Shown: positions 24,618 to 31,320 of the stretch, one piece after another | Numbering within the stretch: position 1 is the first letter of the stretch | Layout: each line of letters begins with the position of its first letter | Source: Thermomicrobiales bacterium | GTDB lineage: Bacteria; Chloroflexota; Chloroflexia; Thermomicrobiales; CADCWN01 | Direction: 5' to 3' | DNA length: 45,242 nucleotides | NCBI GenBank assembly: GCA_030446685.1 | Contig: JAUJMV010000027.1 | Coordinates: forward strand, 2,508 to 47,749 | Position numbers and translations under genes: made by a program | The notes under the pieces: model-generated | Told to the model about the DNA's origin: nothing | What the model saw: the letters and a program-made list of their open reading frames with translations, nothing else | Databases searched by the model: none

Positions 24618-26385
24618 CCTCCTCGACGTGCCGATCGGCGCCGTCGTCTACCGCACCGAGAATCCGCAGTTCCGTGACGGCCTGAAGGTGACGATCACGG
24701 CCCTCGACGCGGCCGGCCACCCCATGCATGCCGACCGTCTCAACCTCGACGCCGCCCGCCAGCGGGAGCGTTTCGCCGCCGCGGCGGGCGTCCCCGCCGC
24801 CGACCTCCTCACCGTGCGGACCACGCTGATGGACGCGCTGGCGACGTCGGCGGGGGCGGCGGCGGACGACGGGCCGGCGGTCGCCGCGGCCGACCCGGAC
24901 GCGCTGGCGCTCCTCGACGCCCCCGACCTCCTCGACCGCATGGCGGCGGCGGTGCGCGCCGCGGGCTACGCGGGGGACGATTGGCCGCTGCGGCTGGTCT
25001 ACCTGACGCTGACCAGCCGCCTCCTCCCCCGCCCGCTCAACCTCGTCTTCGGCGGGCCGAGCTCGGCGGGGAAGAGCTACACCGTCGGCGTGGTGGCGGC
25101 CCGCTTCCCTGCCGCCGCGACCTACTTCCTGAGCGGCATGAGTGCGCGGCTGCTGGCCTACACCGACGCCGATCTGCAACACCGCATGCTGATCATCGGC
25201 GAGGCGTCGGCGCTCCACCGCGAGGGGATCGGCGCCTCGCTCCTGCGGAACCTCGCCTGGGACGGCCGGCTGGTCTACGAGACGGTCGAGCGCACCGACG
25301 CCGGGGTGCGCCCCCGGCGCATCGAGAAGCCGGGACCGACCGGCTTCAGCACCACCACGACCGGGCGCGTCGAGGCGGAGCTGGAGACGCGGGTGCTGAC
25401 GGTGGCGGTGGACGACACCCCGGCGGCGACGCGGACGATCGTGACCGCCCTCGCGCGGCGGGCGCACGGCGACGCGCCCGCCGCGCCCGACCCGGCACCC
25501 TGGCACGCGGCGCAGGGCTGGCTCGCCGCGCACGGCGACCGCGCGGTGGCGATCCCTTTCGCCGAGCCGCTGTCCGCGCTGGTGCCGGCGCGGCAGGTGC
25601 GGATGCGCCGCGACTTCACCCAGTTGCTGACGCTGATCCAGGCGCACGCGCTCCTCCACCAGCGGCAGCGCGAGCGCGACGCGGGCGGGCGGATCGTCGC
25701 CGACGCGCGCGACTACGCGGCGGTCTATGCGATCGCCGCGCCCATCTTCGGGGCACTCGCCGCCGAGGGGGTGACGCCGGCGGTGCGCGAGACAGTGGCG
25801 GCCGTGCGGGCGGCGCGGGGCGTGTCCGACGCGCCGGTGACGCTGACGCAGTTGCTGGCGCACCTCGACCTCGACAAGGCCAGCATCAGCCGGCGGGTCA
25901 ACCAGGCGATCAAGGCCGGCTGGCTGGGGAACGACGAGGAGCGCAAGGGGCGGCCGGCGAAGATCGTGATCGGCGAGCCGCTGCCCGAGGAGCGTCCCGC
26001 CCTGCCGGCGCCCGGAGAATTGTTCGCGTCACCCCCCGTGCAACGGCGCAACACCCCGGCCTCCGACGCCGATTCTCCGCACCACGCCTGGGGAAACACC
26101 GTTGCATCGGCCGATGCAACGGTCGTGCAACGGTCGCAACACCCCGCCCCGACCGTTGCGCCCGTTGCGGAACCGTTGCACGGGGGGATGCAACGGTGTT
26201 CTGCCAGCAGTGACGCCGAAAACGACGCCATCGCGGGGGGCCGTTGCACCGTTGCACGGGGGGGAGAGCAACACTTTTCGCCCCGGCCGCCGGCGGTGCC
26301 GCGCGACGCCGATGACGCGGCCTGGCGCGCGTATCGCCGTGACTATGCGACCTACCGCGCGGCCCTGGGAGGCGACGATGCCTGA
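24607..26385 (+). CDS. P-loop ATPase (probable replicative helicase) with winged-helix and iteron-encoded tail
   Basis: A 592-residue protein. Walker A is FGGPSSAGKSYTVG (~149-160) and Walker B is MLIIGEASAL (~194-203; acidic Glu), followed by a sensor-like region TGFSTTTTGRVEAELETRVL. This pattern is seen in primase-associated ATPases of phage-like elements; in such elements the pair primase-ATPase replaces a primase-helicase fusion. Residues ~405-455 (LTQLLAHLDLDKASISRRVN, then GWLGNDEERKGRPAKI) are a winged helix that could bind the origin. From ~475 to ~555 the protein is low complexity, because the DNA there is a cluster of CCGTTGCA boxes. The last 35 residues (DDAAWRAYRRDYATYRAALG) are helical. 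It overlaps the primase by 11 nt and the nuclease by 8 nt. Confidence 0.8.
   Translation: MRGDLLDVPIGAVVYRTENPQFRDGLKVTITALDAAGHPMHADRLNLDAARQRERFAAAAGVPAADLLTVRTTLMDALATSAGAAADDGPAVAAADPDALALLDAPDLLDRMAAAVRAAGYAGDDWPLRLVYLTLTSRLLPRPLNLVFGGPSSAGKSYTVGVVAARFPAAATYFLSGMSARLLAYTDADLQHRMLIIGEASALHREGIGASLLRNLAWDGRLVYETVERTDAGVRPRRIEKPGPTGFSTTTTGRVEAELETRVLTVAVDDTPAATRTIVTALARRAHGDAPAAPDPAPWHAAQGWLAAHGDRAVAIPFAEPLSALVPARQVRMRRDFTQLLTLIQAHALLHQRQRERDAGGRIVADARDYAAVYAIAAPIFGALAAEGVTPAVRETVAAVRAARGVSDAPVTLTQLLAHLDLDKASISRRVNQAIKAGWLGNDEERKGRPAKIVIGEPLPEERPALPAPGELFASPPVQRRNTPASDADSPHHAWGNTVASADATVVQRSQHPAPTVAPVAEPLHGGMQRCSASSDAENDAIAGGRCTVARGGEQHFSPRPPAVPRDADDAAWRAYRRDYATYRAALGGDDA
26039..26256. repeat. 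iteron-like cluster of CCGTTGCA/CCGTTGCG boxes; candidate replication origin
   Basis: Ten 8-mers occur in 218 bp. Forward CCGTTGCA or CCGTTGCG: 26099, 26153, 26162, 26173, 26241, 26249. Reverse TGCAACGG: 26039, 26115, 26126, 26189. The boxes at 26099 and 26115 are the arms of a perfect 24-bp palindrome (26099-26122; half-site CCGTTGCATCGG). The pair at 26241/26249 is head-to-tail without a gap. Half-boxes GCAAC occur at 26048, 26136 and 26267. They lie in the ATPase gene beyond its winged helix. I did not see this density elsewhere in the window. A replication origin is the simplest reading; an autoregulatory operator is the alternative. Confidence 0.75.
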
Positions 26386-26728
26386 ACGACGATGGAAGGC
26401 GACCGAGCGGCGGATCGCCGCGCTGCTGGGCGGGGCGCGCGTCCCGGCGACGGGACGCCAGCGCGGCGATGCGCCCGACCTGCGCCACCGCTGGCTGAGT
26501 GTCGAGGTCAAGGACCGCGCGACCCTGCCGGCCTGGCTGCTCGACGCGCTGGCGCAGGCCGAGGCGAGCGCCGCGCCCCACCAGTTGCCGATCGCGGTGC
26601 TGCACGAGGCGGGGCAACGGCACGACCGGGCGCTGGTGGTGCTCAGGCTGGCGGACTTCGTGGAATGGTTCGGCGACGACGGCGAGAGCGTCGTGTGCCG
26701 CCGCCCACCCGTCGGACGAGGGGGGTAG
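26378..26728 (+). CDS. PD-(D/E)XK nuclease-fold protein (Holliday-junction-resolvase-like)
   Basis: A 116-residue protein. RRIAALLGGARVPATGRQRG opens like archaeal-type Hjc resolvases and related phage nucleases (E-R-x-x-A..L.G..v...g..r), Asp31 and Asp34 (GDAPDL) and Glu43-x-Lys45 (VEVK) give the PD-(D/E)XK metal site. Such enzymes resolve branched DNA during replication or recombination. ATG at 26378 has GGGAGG upstream and overlaps the ATPase stop by 8 nt. The position just after primase and ATPase supports a DNA-processing role in the element. Confidence 0.75.
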   Translation: MPERRWKATERRIAALLGGARVPATGRQRGDAPDLRHRWLSVEVKDRATLPAWLLDALAQAEASAAPHQLPIAVLHEAGQRHDRALVVLRLADFVEWFGDDGESVVCRRPPVGRGG

Positions 26729-26813
26729 CCATGCCGCACGCGCGCCCGCCGCCCCGCCTACCCCCGCCCGCAGGCCGGTGGAGTTGACGATAACCTAGCA
26801 GGAGGAACGACTG

Positions 26814-27194
26814 ATGAGCATCGACGACCGCCGCATCCGCGAGAGCCTCGACCGCCAGCGCCGCGAGCGCGAGGTGCGCGAGGAGGCCGAGCGCGAGGCC
26901 CTGGAAGAGGCCGGTCGCCTGAATGAAGAGGCCCGCCGGCGCCGGCTCGCGGGCGAGGCCGAGCTGGCGCGCAAGGCCGCAGCGCGGCGCGAGGCAGAGA
27001 CCGAGGCGGGGCTCGCCCCTGAGAAGGAGCGCGAGCGCCGCGCGTGGTTGGCCGCCCACCCCGGCCAGACGCCGGAGGACTTCGAGCGCCAGGCGTGGCC
27101 GCACCTCCGGCGGAACCTGCTCGACACCCAGGCCGAGGCGCAGCAGGCGGCACTGCGGCAACGCCTCGGCGCGACCGGCCGCTATGGCTTCTGA
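26814..27194 (+). CDS. highly charged helical hypothetical protein
   Basis: A 126-residue protein, mostly Arg/Glu/Ala with heptad-like spacing (DRQRREREVREEAEREALEE, RLNEEARRRRLAGEAELARK), predicted to be one long coiled coil to about residue 75. It ends with a more globular part (WLAAHPGQTPEDFERQAWPH LRRNLL). ATG at 26814 follows AGGAGGAACGACTG. No known family; scaffolding or protein-binding is a guess. Confidence 0.6.
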   Translation: MSIDDRRIRESLDRQRREREVREEAEREALEEAGRLNEEARRRRLAGEAELARKAAARREAETEAGLAPEKERERRAWLAAHPGQTPEDFERQAWPHLRRNLLDTQAEAQQAALRQRLGATGRYGF

Positions 27195-27627
27195 TCCACC
27201 GGCCGGGCCGGAAGCGATGCCCGAACCAAACCGAAGCATCCCGAAGCTGTGCGCCGGCACCCGCAAGGACGGCCGCCCCTGCACGGCGCGCGTGATGGGC
27301 GCGGGCGATTACTGCTTCGCCCACGACCCCCGTCGCGTCGAGGAGCGCCGGGCGGCGCGGGAGCGCGGCGGGCGGCACCGGGCGCGGGCGCGGCGCGTCG
27401 AGAAGCTGGTGCCGGCGACGCTCAGGCCGATGATCGGCACGCTCCTGGGGGCGCTCGACGAGGTCCGCGCCGGCGACCTGGACCCGAAGGCGGCCTCGGC
27501 GATGGCGGCGCTCGCCGGCGCGATCACCCGCGCCTACGGCGTCGGCGTCCTGGAGGAGCGCCTGGCCGCGCTGGAAGCGGCGCAGGAGGCCACGCAGGAG
27601 GCGCAAGGGACAAGGAGGCAAGCGTGA
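27184..27627 (+). CDS. small zinc-binding hypothetical protein
   Basis: A 147-residue protein with a zinc motif near its start: LCAGTRKDGRPC then GDYCFAHDP, giving Cys23, Cys33, Cys44 and His47 as ligands. This short 'CxxxTxxGxxC..yCxxH' motif is common in proteins of unknown role encoded by phages and genomic islands. The rest is basic (RRVEERRAARERGGRHRARA) then helical (LRPMIGTLLGALDEVRAGDL). The start is taken as ATG 27184, which overlaps the previous gene by 11 nt; ATG 27217 is the alternative. The stop overlaps the next gene (GTGA). Confidence 0.6.
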   Translation: MASDPPAGPEAMPEPNRSIPKLCAGTRKDGRPCTARVMGAGDYCFAHDPRRVEERRAARERGGRHRARARRVEKLVPATLRPMIGTLLGALDEVRAGDLDPKAASAMAALAGAITRAYGVGVLEERLAALEAAQEATQEAQGTRRQA

Positions 27628-27851
27628 GCGTGGAGCGGCGGATCGCGGCCCTGGAGCGGCGCAGGAGCCCGGCGGCATGCCGCCGGATCGAGCTGGTCGA
27701 GGTGTTCGGCCTGCCGCCCGAGGAGCGGGAACGGCGCATCCGGGCGGCGGAGGAGCGGGCCGGGCCGTGGCGGCCGGGTGACCCGTCGCGGGTGGTGATC
27801 GTGGACGAGGCCGCGCAACCGGGAGGGGGCGACCATGATCGCGGTGGATGA
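27624..27851 (+). CDS. small hypothetical protein
   Basis: A 75-residue protein starting at GTG 27624, which overlaps the preceding stop (GTGA) and has AAGGAGG 6 nt upstream. It begins SVERRIAALERRRSPAACRR, then VEVFGLPPEERERRIRAAEE and RVVIVDEAAQPGG. The pattern (short helix, then 'P-G-D-P-S-R-V-V-I-V-D') resembles small phage-associated proteins. No function is assigned. Confidence 0.55.
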   Translation: MSVERRIAALERRRSPAACRRIELVEVFGLPPEERERRIRAAEERAGPWRPGDPSRVVIVDEAAQPGGGDHDRGG

Positions 27852-28023
27852 CCGGCGCCTGCGCGAGGCCCACCACCGCGCCGCGGTGGTCGCGGCGGTC
27901 CTGCAGCTGCTGCGCGAGCAGCCCGCGCTGGCGGAGGATCTCGCGGCGACACTGGCCGGGCTGGCCCGCGACCTGCGCGCAGTGGCCGACACCCTCGCGA
28001 GGCTGGCGGAGGCGTGCGGGTGA
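27835..28023 (+). CDS. small helical hypothetical protein
   Basis: A 62-residue helical protein (RLREAHHRAAVVAAVLQLLR, LAATLAGLARDLRAVADTLA). ATG at 27835 follows GGGAGGGGGCGACC and overlaps the preceding gene by 17 nt. Alanine/leucine heptads suggest a helical bundle or oligomer. No family recognised. Confidence 0.5.
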   Translation: MIAVDDRRLREAHHRAAVVAAVLQLLREQPALAEDLAATLAGLARDLRAVADTLARLAEACG

Positions 28024-28399
28024 CCCTGACGCGGCGCGCCTGGCCGCCCTGGAAGCGGCGCGCACGACGGCGGCGCGGGCCGCCTTCCGGGGAGCCTTCC
28101 ACGCCTGGGTCGCGCGCCCGCGCCGCGCCGGGCGGGCCCCGCGTCGCGCGAGGAGGCCGAGGCCCGCGTCGCCGAGCTGCGGGCGGCCCTCTCCCCACCC
28201 TCGCGCGCGCGGGCGGAGAGCGACCGACCCGCTCCACGCGGCGCTGGTGGCGCTGATCGAGCCGGCCCCCCCCCCGCGGGCGTGGTGCGAGGCCGCGGGT
28301 GTCATCGCCGAGACGGGAGAGTTCGGCCTGGCGCCGGGCACGCCGCCCTACCTGGTGCTGGAGGCCCTCGCGGCGCACTTCCGACAACCCGACGACTAG
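28020..28399 (+). pseudogene. hypothetical protein with two internal frame shifts
   Basis: The readable product, joined across frames, starts near GDPDAARLAALEAARTTAARAA, continues in another frame as SREEAEARVAELRAALSPPS and returns as DPLHAALVALIEPAPPPRAW ... GLAPGTPPYLVLEALAAHF to the stop at 28399. Shifts are near 28135-28150 and 28200-28225. The start is probably GTG 28020, overlapping the previous stop. It reads as a helical protein of about 125 residues and is the last gene of the rightward operon. No family recognised. Confidence 0.45.
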
Positions 28400-28430
28400 C
28401 GGCGTGCCCGCGCCGCGTCGCCCCTTTTTT
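28399..28430 (+). terminator. terminator of the element's rightward operon
   Basis: GCGGCG (28399-28404) pairs with CGCCGC (28411-28416) and a TTTTTT run ends at 28430. A wider perfect stem encloses it (TCCGACAAC 28380-28388 with GTTGTCGGA 28431-28439). It directly follows the last rightward stop codon. Confidence 0.6.
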
Positions 28431-28492
28431 GTTGTCGGACAGGTGCCGGGCCAGGCGCGGCTGGCGGCGCGCGACGGCGGCGAACTGGGGTG

Positions 28493-29212
28493 ACCTGATG
28501 GTGTGGGGCCGGCGCCCCCGTCGGGCATCGGCCCTCGCGCGCGGGGGTACGCGCCCGTTAGGGGCCGCATCGCGGCTTTGCCAAGATACGCGCCGGGTGA
28601 CCCTCGCGCGCGGGGGTACGCGACGACAAAACTAGACACCCTAAAAAGCGGACCAACCAGCCCGACCCGCGCCACCGCCCCCTCAACCGCCGGCGGCGCG
28701 TGGGTGGGCGTGGTCGGCGGCGGCGCGCTACCGCGGCGGGGCGGTCGCGGTCGGGGGGACCGCGACGGTCGGCAGGCGCGCCGCCTCCCCGGCGCCGCGG
28801 GCTGGCGAGGAACACGACGAGGAGGCCGATGAGGAGCGCCACAGCCAGCGCCGCCAGGATGCCGAGCAACTGGCGCCCCCCCCCGTTGGGGCGGGGGCCG
28901 CCCGCCCCGCCCGCGGGCTGGGGCGCGTGGCCCCGACGCATGCGGGTACGGCGCGCCCTCGCCCTGCGGCCCCGTCCCGCCCGATCCGGTCGTCATCGCC
29001 CCCTCCTCGCGCTCGCCCACCTCTCCGGCCCACAGGCGCACGAGTGTACCACCCGCGCTGCGGCAGGTGACCGGCCACCGGCACCGGCGCGGCTGTACAC
29101 GCTCAGCGGCGCCGGTGTCAGCAGTACCCGGCTGCGCGGCCGACTGGCCCCCGGCGCTGGTGGCGCTACTCCACCTGATGGTGTGGGGCCGGCGCCCCCG
29201 GTCGGGCATCGG
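28493..29212. repeat. short direct repeats flanking the leftward membrane-protein gene
   Basis: A ~39-bp sequence at 28493-28531 recurs at 29173-29212 with one inserted base. Separately a 22-bp sequence (start CCCTCGCGCGCGGGGG) occurs at 28532-28553 and 28601-28622, a 69-bp period. The 22-mer is partly self-complementary. The longer repeats bracket the small leftward gene, as if that gene had been inserted with flanking repeats or the repeats carry regulatory sites. Confidence 0.6.
28728..28996 (-). pseudogene. small single-pass membrane protein, frameshifted
   Basis: Joined across three frames the product is ~88 residues: MTTGSGGTGPQGEGAPYPHA, then PRPNGGGRQLLGILAALAVA with a transmembrane helix (LLGILAALAVALLIGLLVVF), then EAARLPTVAVPPTATAPPR. 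ATG at 28996 follows AGGAGGGGGCG. The two frame breaks lie at a run of C (near 28878) and near 28795, typical places for indel errors. A Gly/Pro-rich head, one helix and a Pro/Thr tail suggest a small anchored protein of the element. No family recognised. Confidence 0.5.
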
Positions 29213-29223
29213 CGGCTGTACAG

Positions 29224-29250
29224 GGGCCGCGGGTGGGCCACCCGCGGCCC
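29224..29250. terminator. perfect 11-bp hairpin
   Basis: GGGCCGCGGGT (29224-29234) and ACCCGCGGCCC (29240-29250) with a 5-nt loop lie 24 nt downstream of the leftward gene pair ending at 29274. No T-run, so strength is uncertain. Confidence 0.4.
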
Positions 29251-29273
29251 GACCGTGTTCTGCCGGCCGGTGG

Positions 29274-29423
29274 CTAGTTGTCGGTGGTGTCCCGGTCGGC
29301 GCGGGACTGGAGGAAATCGGCGAAGCGCTCGAACGCGGGCAGATCCTCGGCGGGCGCAAACGGAAGATACGCGCCGAGGAGTTGTCGGAGGTACGGCCCC
29401 GCCTCGGTCTGGTGGTGCCTCAT
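29274..29423 (-). CDS. short hypothetical protein coupled to the upstream gene
   Basis: A 49-residue protein, MRHHQTEAGPYLRQLLGAYL then PFAPAEDLPAFERFADFLQS. Its ATG overlaps the stop of the upstream leftward gene (ATGA), which supports it being real despite its size. It is acidic at the end (RADRDTTDN) and probably helical. No family recognised. Confidence 0.5.
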   Translation of the reverse strand: MRHHQTEAGPYLRQLLGAYLPFAPAEDLPAFERFADFLQSRADRDTTDN

Positions 29424-29763
29424 GAGCCGTCCAGCCACGCCCGCATCAGTGCCAACAGCAGGTCGCCCTCCAACGGGCCACCCGGCGCGAGGTCGCGGGT
29501 GCTTGGCCCGGATGGCGCCGACCGCCCCCTCAACGGCGTCGAGCATGCGCAGCGACGGCGGGCGTCCCGCATGGCCGGGGTGACGTGCGCCGTCGCGGTC
29601 TGCGGGAGGTAGCGCGCGTGGCGCAGGCCCCCGCCGGCTCCGCCCGCCACCGAAGGAGGCGGTCGGCGTGGGCGGCGGTGTGCCAGGCGTCGAACAGCGG
29701 GCGCACGTCGGCGAAGCGGCGGTCATCGTTCGCCGGCCCCCCACGCTGCCCCCCGCTCAGCAT
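29420..29763 (-). pseudogene. hypothetical protein, frameshifted
   Basis: Pieces in three frames read as one ~114-residue protein: MLSGGQRGGPANDDRRFADV at the start, RLFDAWHTAAHADRLLRW-like helix, RYLPQTATAHVTPAMRDAR, MLDAVEGAVGAIRAKHP, then LEGDLLLALMRAWLDGS at the stop. At least three small indels between 29480 and 29660 explain the jumps. The stop is shared with the start of the next gene (ATGA). It is the leftward gene nearest the integrase and could be a regulator, but no DNA-binding motif is clear. Confidence 0.45.
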
Positions 29764-30018
29764 CCCCCTCGCGCCCGCGTCGATATGCTATAGTTGTGGT
29801 GTGGCGTTCGTCGTAGCGATGAAGACTTCCCAGACCGTCCATGTAGGCGATCATCGCCGAGCCGCGCCCAAAGGATCGCGCAGGTGTTCGAGGTACGCAT
29901 GGACGACATTGCGCTTGTCGAGCCGGAGGCGGAGGGAAAAGTCGCCGCCTGAACGAGCCAGGCGGCGAGTAGCGCCCGCGGTGCTTGACCCACCGGCGGG
30001 CAGGGGGATTGTATCAGC
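29764..30018. other. integrase upstream region with a hairpin
   Basis: About 255 nt between the leftward pair and the integrase. The part around 29785-29800 is the most AT-rich (GATATGCTATAGTTG) and may hold divergent promoters. TCGCCGCCTG (29942-29951) and CAGGCGGCGA (29959-29968) form a perfect 10-bp hairpin; read leftward it is followed by CTTTTCC, so it could stop leftward transcription. No gene is supported. Confidence 0.45.
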
Positions 30019-31170
30019 ATGGGCAGCCGGCGGGGGCACAACGAGGGCAGCATCTACCAGCGTGAGAGCGACGGGAAATGGTGCGCCGTGGTCAATCTCG
30101 GCTACGCCGACGGCAGGCGGAAGCGCAAGTCGATCTACGGCAAGACGCGGAAGGAGGTCGCGGAGAAGCTGAAGGTCGCGCTGCGCGATCAGCAGCAGGG
30201 CCTCCCGGTCGCCGTCGAGCGGCAGACGGTCGCGCAGTTCCTCGACCGCTGGCTGGCGGACGTGGTGCGGGGCAGCGTCCGACCGCGCACCCACGACAGC
30301 TACGCGCAGCTCGCCCGGCTCTACCTGACGCCGGCGCTCGGGCGCCACCAGGTGGCGAAGCTGGAGCCGCGGCAGGTCCAGGCCGCCTTGAACGACTTGC
30401 GCGCCCGCAGGCTCTCGGCGCGCACCGTCCGTTCCGCCCGCGCCGTCCTTTGCCAGGCGCTCGGACAGGCGCTCAAATGGGGGCTGGTGGCGCGCAACGT
30501 CGCCGCGCTGACCGAGGCCCCGCGCGTCGAGCGGCACGAGTTCCAGATCCTCGACCCCGATCAGGCGCGGCGCTTCCCTGACGCGGTGCGGGGCGACCGA
30601 CTGGAGGCCCTGTACGCCGTGGCCCTGGCGCTCGGGCTGCGGCAGGGGGAGGCGCTGGGCCTGCGCTGGCAGGACGTAGACCTCGACGCAGGCGCGCTGC
30701 ATGTGCGCGTCGCCTTGCAGCGCCGGGTCAAGGAAGCGCCGCGCCTGGTGGAGCCCAAGACGCGGCGGAGCCGCCGCACCCTCCCGCTGCCGAAGGAGGT
30801 AGCCGCCCACCTGCGCGCCCACCGCGCCCGCCAGTTGGAGGATCGGCTGCGCGCCGGCCAGGTGTGGCAGGGCGACGCCCGGGGGTTGGTCTTCGCCACT
30901 GCGATCGGCGAGCCGCTGGACGATCGCATCCTGCGCTACCGCTTCAAGATCCTCCTGGAGCGCGCCGACCTGCCGCGGATTCGTTTCCACGACTTGCGGC
31001 ACTCCTGCGCGTCCCTCCTGGTCGCGCAGGACGTCCACCCGCGGCTGGTGATGGAGATCCTCGGCCACAGCGAGATTGGCACGACGATGAATATCTACAG
31101 CCATGTCATCCCCGACGCCATGCGCGAGGCCGTGGGCGCGCTTGACCGCCTCCTCGCGGTCGGCGACTGA
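30019..31170 (+). CDS. int: tyrosine recombinase (phage-type integrase)
   Basis: A 383-residue integrase of the lambda-Int/Tn916 type. The N-terminus NEGSIYQRESDGKWCAVVNL is an AP2-like arm-binding domain, residues ~70-160 (TVAQFLDRWLADVVRGSVRP) the core-binding SAM-like domain, and the rest the catalytic domain. Catalytic residues are visible: Arg ~208 (GLRQGEALGLRW), His ~324 and Arg ~327 (FHDLRHS), His ~349 (LGHSEIGTTM) and nucleophile Tyr ~359 (NIYSH). It directs site-specific integration; its neighbour is the repeat at the mrp 3' end, which is therefore its likely attachment site. ATG at 30019. A strong terminator follows. The gene is intact. Confidence 0.95.
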   Translation: MGSRRGHNEGSIYQRESDGKWCAVVNLGYADGRRKRKSIYGKTRKEVAEKLKVALRDQQQGLPVAVERQTVAQFLDRWLADVVRGSVRPRTHDSYAQLARLYLTPALGRHQVAKLEPRQVQAALNDLRARRLSARTVRSARAVLCQALGQALKWGLVARNVAALTEAPRVERHEFQILDPDQARRFPDAVRGDRLEALYAVALALGLRQGEALGLRWQDVDLDAGALHVRVALQRRVKEAPRLVEPKTRRSRRTLPLPKEVAAHLRAHRARQLEDRLRAGQVWQGDARGLVFATAIGEPLDDRILRYRFKILLERADLPRIRFHDLRHSCASLLVAQDVHPRLVMEILGHSEIGTTMNIYSHVIPDAMREAVGALDRLLAVGD

Positions 31171-31183
31171 CCGCCCGACGCGT

Positions 31184-31204
31184 TTGGCTACATCTTTGGC
31201 TACA
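31184..31204. repeat. candidate integrase arm-type site, right
   Basis: Near-identical to 21969-21989 (one C/T difference), with two TTGGCTACA units. It lies between the integrase stop and its terminator, 86 nt inside attR. Confidence 0.65.
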
Positions 31205-31215
31205 TTCGGCCACGA

Positions 31216-31250
31216 AGGAGGCGACCCGCCAGGCGGGTCGCCTCCTGTTT
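31216..31250 (+). terminator. Rho-independent terminator of the integrase gene
   Basis: A 15-bp perfect stem, AGGAGGCGACCCGCC (31216-31230) with GGCGGGTCGCCTCCT (31232-31246), then GTTTTCCTT. It is 45 nt after the integrase stop and would also shield mrp, which ends at 31291 on the other strand. Confidence 0.85.
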
Positions 31251-31290
31251 TCCTTGCTATAGCGGAGATTTTGTGCCCTACGCCCGATTC

Positions 31291-31320
31291 TCAGACCGGT
31301 TTCTTGCGCTGGATCTGGAT
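31291..31320. repeat. attR, 30-bp direct repeat (mrp 3' end)
   Basis: Identical to 21846-21875. It encodes the final residues IQIQRKKPV and the stop of mrp, so integration leaves mrp whole. Confidence 0.9.

Larger units (their letters stand above)
21846..31320. mobile_element. integrated element in the 3' end of mrp (replication module, tyrosine integrase, no capsid or conjugation genes)
   Basis: The element is bounded by a perfect 30-bp direct repeat (21846-21875 and 31291-31320). The right copy is the last nine codons and stop of mrp; the left copy is the target sequence carried to the far side. Inside, next to both ends, is a 21-bp sequence repeated with one mismatch (21969-21989, 31184-31204). 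Gene order: zinc-finger protein (leftward), excisionase-like HTH, RepB-type primase, P-loop ATPase, PD-(D/E)XK nuclease, five or six small genes, leftward membrane protein and two coupled unknown genes, integrase. This is the content of a satellite or integrative replicon. Total ~9.5 kb. No structural, terminase, relaxase or T4SS gene was recognised. Confidence 0.85.

Noticed and set aside
26039-26256. Short-sequence peptide repeat as the reason for the CCGTTGCA boxes
   Set aside because: The boxes occur in both orientations and several reading frames, so they do not encode a repeated peptide.
28532-28622. Possible CRISPR array (22-bp partly palindromic sequence repeated at 69-bp spacing)
   Set aside because: Only two copies, no third repeat at the same period, no cas gene in the window, and the repeat belongs to a set of other direct repeats in the same region.
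29899-29952. A 17-codon open frame ahead of the integrase (MDDIALVEPEAEGKVAA)
   Set aside because: No ribosome-binding site and it ends inside a perfect hairpin; not enough to call a gene or leader peptide.
21846-31320. A conventional prophage
   Set aside because: No capsid, tail, terminase, portal or lysis gene is recognisable, and the element is too short for a complete tailed phage.
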